From Rhizobium sp. CCGE 510 (GTDB lineage Bacteria; Pseudomonadota; Alphaproteobacteria; Rhizobiales; Rhizobiaceae): a stretch of DNA of 64,000 nucleotides. How positions within the stretch are numbered: position 1 is the stretch's first letter; every line of letters begins with the position of its first letter. The translations under genes and the position numbers were made by a program. Shown piece by piece: positions 59,731 to 64,000 of this stretch. The stretch lies in the NCBI RefSeq assembly GCF_000292525.1, contig NZ_AEYF01000045.1:434001-498000 (forward strand), written 5' to 3'. The notes under the pieces were generated by a model. That model had not been told where the DNA came from and did no database searches. It saw only the letters and a list, made by a program, of their open reading frames with translations.

Positions 59731-59731
59731 C

Positions 59732-60424
59732 ATGAGAGTTGACCAGCCGTTGCTGCGGAGATCGGCGCAGTTGTCATCGCCGTGCAAATATGAAGAGGAT
59801 CAGCCGCTCGTCATTATTGTCGATGACGACGCATCGGTTCGCGAGGCGCTGTCGGAGTTGATCCTGTCGGCGGGTTTTCAGTCGGTCAGTTTTGCCTCGA
59901 CCCGCGAATTGCTGGATGCCGATATCTTGGAAAACCCCGGCTGCCTGATCCTCGATGTGCGCATGCCCGGAGCAAGCGGCCTTCACCTGCAGAGCCATCT
60001 GGCCGAAAACGGCATTTCCAAACCGATCATTTTTCTGACCGGCCACGGCGACATTCCGATGACCGTCCAGGCGATGAAGGCGGGGGCTGTGGATTTTCTC
60101 ACCAAGCCGGTGCGGGACCAGACGCTGCTCGACGCCATCACCGCGGCCATTGCGATGGATGCCGAACGACGGGCGGAAGCCGCAATCGCCAAACGCAACG
60201 TCAAACGGCTGGAGACGCTGACGCAACGCGAGCGCGAAGTTCTGCACGAAGTGGCGCGCGGACGCCTCAACAAGCAGATCGCCTTCGATTTCGGCATCAG
60301 CGAAGTGACGGTCAAGCTGCATCGCAGCAACGTCATGCACAAGATGGAGGCCGCCTCGATCGGCGAACTGATCCGGGCCTGGGAGACGCTGCCGGCGCAA
60401 ATGCGGCAGGCTGGCTCGCGTTGA
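59732..60424 (+). CDS. FixJ-type response regulator 2
   Basis: Regulator of 230 aa. An about 25-residue N-terminal extension precedes the receiver (LVIIVDDDASVREALSELIL; phospho-Asp in CLILDVRMPGASGLHL; IIFLTGHGDIPMTVQAMKAG; DFLTKPVRD), then a LuxR-type helix-turn-helix (LTQREREVLHEVARGRLNKQ, IAFDFGISEVTVKLHRSNVM). GGAGGG lies four bases before the ATG. It is a paralog of regulator 1, so one kinase may split its signal between two DNA-binding outputs and one receiver. Confidence 0.93.
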   Translation: MRVDQPLLRRSAQLSSPCKYEEDQPLVIIVDDDASVREALSELILSAGFQSVSFASTRELLDADILENPGCLILDVRMPGASGLHLQSHLAENGISKPIIFLTGHGDIPMTVQAMKAGAVDFLTKPVRDQTLLDAITAAIAMDAERRAEAAIAKRNVKRLETLTQREREVLHEVARGRLNKQIAFDFGISEVTVKLHRSNVMHKMEAASIGELIRAWETLPAQMRQAGSR

Positions 60425-60598
60425 TTTTCTGCCGGGCACTTTTTAACGGCGAGGAATCCGGCCTCGAACATCCGTTGCCTATCCATTTGATGCGCGCCGT
60501 ATCCGATTTGCGTTGAAAAAGTCGGCGCGGCGCCGGCAATGGGTTTCGCCTTGGTGCCCATGCGTTATCTCTAAATTAAAGCTCAGGGATATGACCTC

Positions 60599-60982
60599 AT
60601 GCCCGGCTTAGATTCACAAAGGAGATCACGCCTGAACAATCAATCACCAGCCTCGCCCTCCCCTGAAGCCAACGCCTTCGACATCGAAGCAAACTTCTTG
60701 TCGGCCATGGGGAACGCCAAACGGCTTCACATTTTGCATCTGTTGACCGAGGGAGAAGTCTCCGTGACCGTCCTGGCGGATGAAGTGGGATTGAGCCAAT
60801 CTTCGACTTCCCAGCATCTGGCAGTTCTCCGGGAACAAGGACTCGTGCAGACGCGAAGATCTGCCCAGACGATCTATTATTCACTTCAATCCAGCACAGC
60901 CAGGACGATGCTCGATACGCTCACCGACATCTTCGGATCGCGCCGTCACTCCCCGGCAGAATGCGTCCGAGCCGAGACCTGA
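60599..60982 (+). CDS. ArsR-family transcriptional regulator
   Basis: Winged-helix repressor of 127 aa. About 30 flexible residues, then FLSAMGNAKRLHILHLLTEG, SVTVLADEVGLSQSSTSQHL and AVLREQGLVQTRRSAQTIYY, the ArsR recognition and wing. No ELCVCDL-type metal-binding motif is present; a single C-terminal Cys does not make an arsenic site, so the signal is more likely redox or an organic ligand. Same strand as the nitroreductase and FMN reductase genes, which it may control. Confidence 0.88.
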   Translation: MPGLDSQRRSRLNNQSPASPSPEANAFDIEANFLSAMGNAKRLHILHLLTEGEVSVTVLADEVGLSQSSTSQHLAVLREQGLVQTRRSAQTIYYSLQSSTARTMLDTLTDIFGSRRHSPAECVRAET

Positions 60983-61158
60983 CGAAATGACGAAGCCTGC
61001 CCCTGCCGCCTGATTGGTCTTCGATTCTGCTGAGGGTGATCTTGTAGGCAAGGCCGGGATGTAGTGGCACGGGATTCCTGCGGTGCTTTCGTCCACATGC
61101 CCGTCCGACACATCGATCCCTGATGGACGTTTGATGTACGCCTCCTAGACCACGGTGT

Positions 61159-61189
61159 GATTACGCCTCCATTGCGAATGGAGATAATC
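61159..61189. promoter_or_regulatory. Palindrome upstream of the nitroreductase gene
   Basis: CTCCATT (61167-61173) and AATGGAG (61177-61183) with a 3-bp spacer form a perfect dyad, bordered by GATTA and TAATC. It lies 45 bases before the nitroreductase start, in a promoter position, and could bind the upstream ArsR-type protein. Confidence 0.5.
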
Positions 61190-61227
61190 AACCACATCAG
61201 GAACGGAACAGTCAGCAGGAGGCGATC

Positions 61228-61893
61228 ATGGACGTATATGAGGCAGTCACAAGCCGACGGTCGGTGCGTGGATTCAAAGACAAGCCTGTGGCCAGGGAGA
61301 TACTCGAGCGCGTGCTGTCGGCCGCGGCTTGGTCGCCGTCAGGATCGAACATCCAGCCGTGGAATACCTACGTGATGACCGGCGCGACGCTTGCCGAGCT
61401 CAAGACATCAGCCGTCGAGCGCGTGGCCCACGGCGACGCCTGGGACAAACGGCAGTACGAGATGTACCCGTCCGCGCTCAAGTCCCCTTACGGGGAGCGC
61501 CGATCCGCCTTCGGCAAAGAGCGCTACAGCGCGCTCGGAATTGCGCGCGAGGACTGGGAGGCGCGCCAGCGGGCAGCAATCGCCAACTGGAACTGCTTCG
61601 GCGCGCCCGCCGCCTTGTTCTGCTACATCGACCGTGACCTCGGCCTACCCCAATGGGCCGACGTCGGCATGTATCTGCAGACCGTCATGCTGCTGCTGCG
61701 CGCCGAAGGACTGCACAGTTGCCCGCAGATGGCGTGGTCACAGGTTCGCGAGACGGTCGCGGAGGTCCTGTCACCCCCGGACGGGCTCATCCTCTTCTGC
61801 GGCATGTCGATCGGGTACGAGGACACCGCGGCAGGTTCAGCCCATACGGGCCGCGCCCCGCTCGCCGAGACGGTCACCTTCGTCGGCGATTAG
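61228..61893 (+). CDS. Nitroreductase-family flavoprotein
   Basis: FMN-dependent NAD(P)H oxidoreductase of 221 aa. Typical start MDVYEAVTSRRSVRGFKDKP with the FMN-binding Arg/Ser, then AAAWSPSGSNIQPWNTYVMT, and a second FMN segment LILFCGMSIGYEDTAAG. The AGGAG site lies six bases before the ATG. It reduces nitro compounds, quinones or flavins in the cytoplasm; the natural substrate is not visible. Next to an NAD(P)H:FMN reductase, it may belong to a small detoxification unit. Confidence 0.92.
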   Translation: MDVYEAVTSRRSVRGFKDKPVAREILERVLSAAAWSPSGSNIQPWNTYVMTGATLAELKTSAVERVAHGDAWDKRQYEMYPSALKSPYGERRSAFGKERYSALGIAREDWEARQRAAIANWNCFGAPAALFCYIDRDLGLPQWADVGMYLQTVMLLLRAEGLHSCPQMAWSQVRETVAEVLSPPDGLILFCGMSIGYEDTAAGSAHTGRAPLAETVTFVGD

Positions 61894-61978
61894 TGACGCG
61901 CGCTCGAAGGACAAGCGGCCCTTTTTATGAATCTTGCGCGTGATACGTCCGTCATCATGCGTGATATTGGAGAACGCC

Positions 61979-62551
61979 ATGACCACGCACAAAGTAGGCT
62001 ATCTCATCGGCAGCCTCGCCAAGGGCTCGATCAATCGCAAGCTCGCCAAGGCGTTGGTGCGGTTCGCCCCGCCGGACCTTGAAATGTCGGAGATATCGTT
62101 CAAGGACCTGCCGCTCTACAGCTACGACTACGACGCCGACTATCCTCCGGCCGGCAGGGCATTCAAGGCGGCAATCGCGGCCGTCGACGCCGTGCTGTTC
62201 ATCACGCCCGAATACAATCGATCCATACCTGGCGAGCTGAAAAACGCGATCGACTGGGCGAGCCGCCCGTACGGCACCAACTCGTTCACACGCAAGCCGT
62301 CAGCGGTGATCGGCACGTCGCCGGGCGCGATAGGCACAGCAGTCGCCCAGCAGAATTTGCGCAGCGTGCTGAGTTTCTGCAACTCTCCACAGATGAATGC
62401 CCCGGAAGCGTATATTCAGTTCACACCCGGGCTGATCACCGATGACGGCGAGGTCACGAACGACACCACGGCCGATTTCCTTCGCACATTCATGCGGGAC
62501 TTCCATGTCTTCATCGCAAGGGTTCGCTCGGTGCTGCCGAGAGATGCTTAG
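61979..62551 (+). CDS. NAD(P)H-dependent FMN reductase family protein
   Basis: Flavodoxin-like NADPH-dependent reductase of 190 aa: KVGYLIGSLAKGSINRKLAK (phosphate loop), LFITPEYNRSIPGELKNAID (the PEYN motif of the YieF/ChrR group) and SAVIGTSPGAIGTAVAQQNL. Start at the ATG with GGAGA upstream; the longer frame is rejected. It lies 85 bases after the nitroreductase and probably cooperates with it in reducing quinones or metal or nitro compounds. Confidence 0.92.
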   Translation: MTTHKVGYLIGSLAKGSINRKLAKALVRFAPPDLEMSEISFKDLPLYSYDYDADYPPAGRAFKAAIAAVDAVLFITPEYNRSIPGELKNAIDWASRPYGTNSFTRKPSAVIGTSPGAIGTAVAQQNLRSVLSFCNSPQMNAPEAYIQFTPGLITDDGEVTNDTTADFLRTFMRDFHVFIARVRSVLPRDA

Positions 62552-62780
62552 AGCCACTTGGAACCAAGGATCGAGATATCCTTTGCCTTCCGCATGGAAT
62601 TTGCCCCATTTTCGGTGTGGCGCACTGTCGGGAGCCGGATGGCGTTCGCGCCGGAAAAGTCGCTTTGGAAGAGTGACATGAGCTCGGGTCTCCTTGTGCG
62701 CCGGCGCTTGGCGGGGGCATTCAGGAAGGTTAGCGAGCGGTAATTTCGGTTGGTATCATCGGGAGGTATCGAAGCGGCTA
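62552..62780. other. Gap before the insertion element
   Basis: No gene is supported. A 43-codon minus-strand frame (about 62550-62681; MSLFQSDFSGANAIRLPTVR at its start) is neat but unrecognised. The last bases before the element contain the ancestral end of the ORF interrupted by the insertion. Confidence 0.35.
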
Positions 62781-62868
62781 GAGTCTGTCAGCGCTAATCG
62801 GAATCGTGCGGAGATTCCCTTGCCTTTGATTTTGTGATTCAAGGTCATTGCTGGTGTGGAGGCCGGCA

Positions 62869-63297
62869 ATGATGGTGCGACCTCTTTCTCTGGATTTGCG
62901 AACGCGCATTGCGACAGCGTTGAGTGATGGCATGACGGTTCGCGCCGCAGCGGAGCGGTTCGGCATATCGGCTGCGACAGCGGTGCGGATCGGACAACTC
63001 GATCGTTCAGGTAAAGGCCTGGTGCCGGCGAAGATCGGCGGCTATGTCAAACCGACACTGAGGGGTGCGGCCGCCGATGCAGTGCGTCAGCGGCTACAAG
63101 TCAAGTCCGACTGGACGGTGCGCGCACTGTCGGCGGACCTGAAGGCTGCGGGGATCAACGTGTCTCACGACACCGTCTGGCGCTTTCTGCGCAGCGAAGG
63201 CAAGACCTTCAAAAAAAACGATGGTGGCAAGCGAGCAAGACCGCCCGAAGGTGGCCCGGTTCCGGATGCGATGGAAGACCCATCAGCACCGGCTTGA
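62869..63297 (+). CDS. IS630-family transposase, N-terminal frame
   Basis: Start ATG with GGAGG upstream. It holds the N-terminal helix-turn-helix (LDLRTRIATALSDGMTVRAA, AAERFGISAATAVRIG) and a second DNA-binding part (AINVSHDTVWRFLRSEGKTF would be the family form; here AGINVSHDTVWRFLRSEG). An A8 run at 63211-63218 ends the natural frame: read with seven A's it would continue into the catalytic frame without a break. So it is either a slippage-expressed or a one-base-inactivated transposase. Confidence 0.9.
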   Translation: MMVRPLSLDLRTRIATALSDGMTVRAAAERFGISAATAVRIGQLDRSGKGLVPAKIGGYVKPTLRGAAADAVRQRLQVKSDWTVRALSADLKAAGINVSHDTVWRFLRSEGKTFKKNDGGKRARPPEGGPVPDAMEDPSAPA

Positions 63298-63817
63298 TCC
63301 GGACCGTCTCGTCTTCATCGACGAGACTTGGGTCAAGACCAACATGACGCGCACCTGCGGCTGGTGTCAGCGGGGAGAGCCCCTCATTGCAAAAGTCCCT
63401 CATGGTCATTGGAAGACACTGACCTTCCTGGCCGGCTTACGCCGCGATAGCATCGTTGCCCCCTTCGTCCTCGATGGTCCCATCAATGGCATCGCTTTTA
63501 CCGCATGGGTTCGCCAATGTCTGGTCCCGACACTCAAATCCGGTGACATCGTCATCCTCGACAATCTGGGAAGCCACAAGGGAAAGCCGGCCCGCGACGC
63601 GATCCGAGATGTCGGTGCACATCTCTTCTTCCTGCCGCCCTACAGCCCCGACCTCAATCCCATCGAGATGATGTTCGCAAAGCTCAAGACACTCGTCAGA
63701 AAGGCAGACGAACGAACCGTTGAAACAACATGGAGACGCATTGGAGAACTCTTGAAGGCGTTCAGTCCCCAGGAGTGCTCCAACTACCTCAGACATGCAG
63801 GGTATGGTTCAGAATAA
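63221..63817 (+). CDS. IS630-family transposase, catalytic frame
   Basis: Carries the DDE domain: RLVFIDETWVKTNMTRT (first Asp), VILDNLGSHKGKPAR (second Asp) and YSPDLNPIEMMFAKLKTLVR (Glu), all intact. The listed start is only the first ATG in the frame; the real product is probably a fusion with the N-terminal frame, made by slippage on the A8 run. Ends just inside the right inverted repeat. Confidence 0.92.
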   Translation: MVASEQDRPKVARFRMRWKTHQHRLDPDRLVFIDETWVKTNMTRTCGWCQRGEPLIAKVPHGHWKTLTFLAGLRRDSIVAPFVLDGPINGIAFTAWVRQCLVPTLKSGDIVILDNLGSHKGKPARDAIRDVGAHLFFLPPYSPDLNPIEMMFAKLKTLVRKADERTVETTWRRIGELLKAFSPQECSNYLRHAGYGSE

Positions 63818-63830
63818 CCCTGACAGACTC

Positions 63831-64000
63831 TAAGCTTGCTTTGGTATCGGGTCGATATACATGCCGGCGACACTCCACTGCCTATATGCTGGTGCGCACC
63901 GACTGCGTGGATAAGGCCCTCTCCTCTTCCCGAAATAATCATCCCGGGAACATAGGCTTTGGTTTGCAGAACGCGGCCAACTGGCTCTATGGGCAAAGGC
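63831..64000 (-). pseudogene. Unrecognised ORF interrupted by the insertion element (partial)
   Basis: A minus-strand frame enters from the right window edge (EPVGRVLQTKAYVPGMI, then GEGLIHAVGAHQHIGSG) and runs into the element, where it picks up foreign codons. Removing the element and one TA copy restores LSRFDTSR and a TGA at 62756-62758, a natural-looking end about seven codons beyond the insertion. So the element has replaced only the last residues. I do not recognise the family. Confidence 0.4.

Larger units (their letters stand above)
62781..63830 (+). mobile_element. IS630-family insertion sequence
   Basis: Element of 1050 bp. Terminal inverted repeats GAGTCTGTCAG (62781-62791) and CTGACAGACTC (63820-63830) are perfect over 11 bp and similar for a few more. 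Both ends abut TA (62779-62780 and 63831-63832), the duplicated target dinucleotide typical of the IS630-Tc1/mariner group. It carries one transposase in two frames. Boundaries and target duplication can be read directly. Confidence 0.93.

Noticed and set aside
62550..62681. 43-codon minus-strand ORF after the FMN reductase
   Set aside because: Short, unrecognised and without a clear ribosome binding site; kept only as a remark in the gap entry.
1..64000. CRISPR arrays, rRNA or tRNA genes
   Set aside because: No regularly spaced repeats and no rRNA- or tRNA-like segments were noticed on reading.

Overview
The window looks like part of a large repABC plasmid of a Rhizobium-type alphaproteobacterium. 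This rests on a complete repA-repB-repC replication and partition operon (47956-51628, minus strand), GC-rich coding, many ABC uptake systems with catabolic genes, and two intergenic palindromic repeats of the kind known from rhizobia (RIME-like). I saw no rRNA, tRNA or CRISPR array. Species cannot be fixed from sequence reading alone.

Layout. 1-1253: tail of a Pro/Gly-rich ORF, a promoter with a palindrome in its spacer, a strong leader hairpin, an 82-aa hypothetical gene and a decayed VapB-like antitoxin. 1254-3071: a chemoreceptor. 3103-17585: a complete ectoine/5-hydroxyectoine uptake and catabolism locus. Its minus operon is ehuABCD-eutABCDE with the MocR-type regulator gene enuR upstream; its plus operon is asnC(doeX)-ssd(doeC)-atf(doeD) plus an extra alcohol-dehydrogenase-like gene. 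17643-18035: a DUF4112 gene. 18061-34847: a large sugar or sugar-acid catabolic island of unknown substrate. It holds a ROK kinase, an Rpe-like epimerase, two alpha/beta hydrolases, two sugar-phosphate-isomerase-like proteins, two Gfo/Idh/MocA oxidoreductases, a PfkB kinase, a DeoC/LacD-type aldolase, DeoR and LacI regulators, a solute-binding protein with two permeases, and an ABC ATPase located apart from them. This is the best candidate here for an undescribed pathway.

34936-41534: a glycerol-3-phosphate operon, ugpBAEC with a glycerophosphodiester phosphodiesterase, a DeoR/GlpR-type regulator and a HAD phosphatase, preceded by a GlpR-like palindrome. 42038-47848: another sugar importer lacking an ATPase, with PfkB kinase, GntR regulator and a DHDPS/NAL-family lyase; the start codon of its kinase lies in a RIME-like repeat. 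47956-51628: repCBA with a predicted counter-transcribed RNA between repB and repC. 51874-54736: DUF72, a secreted alpha/beta hydrolase and an NmrA-like reductase. 54990-60424: a MASE1 histidine kinase with five tandem PAS units and three response regulators. 60599-62551: ArsR-type regulator, nitroreductase and FMN reductase. 62781-63830: an IS630-family element with TA target duplication, inserted near the end of an unrecognised ORF that runs to the window edge.

How the parts work together. The ectoine locus imports (5-hydroxy)ectoine and takes it through N-acetyl-diaminobutyrate, diaminobutyrate and aspartate semialdehyde to aspartate. The ugp operon imports glycerol-3-phosphate and glycerophosphodiesters. 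The other two sugar importers have no ATPase next to them, so the ATPases at 22589 and 37354 are candidates to energise them. Operators are predicted from dyads or direct repeats and are marked as inference.
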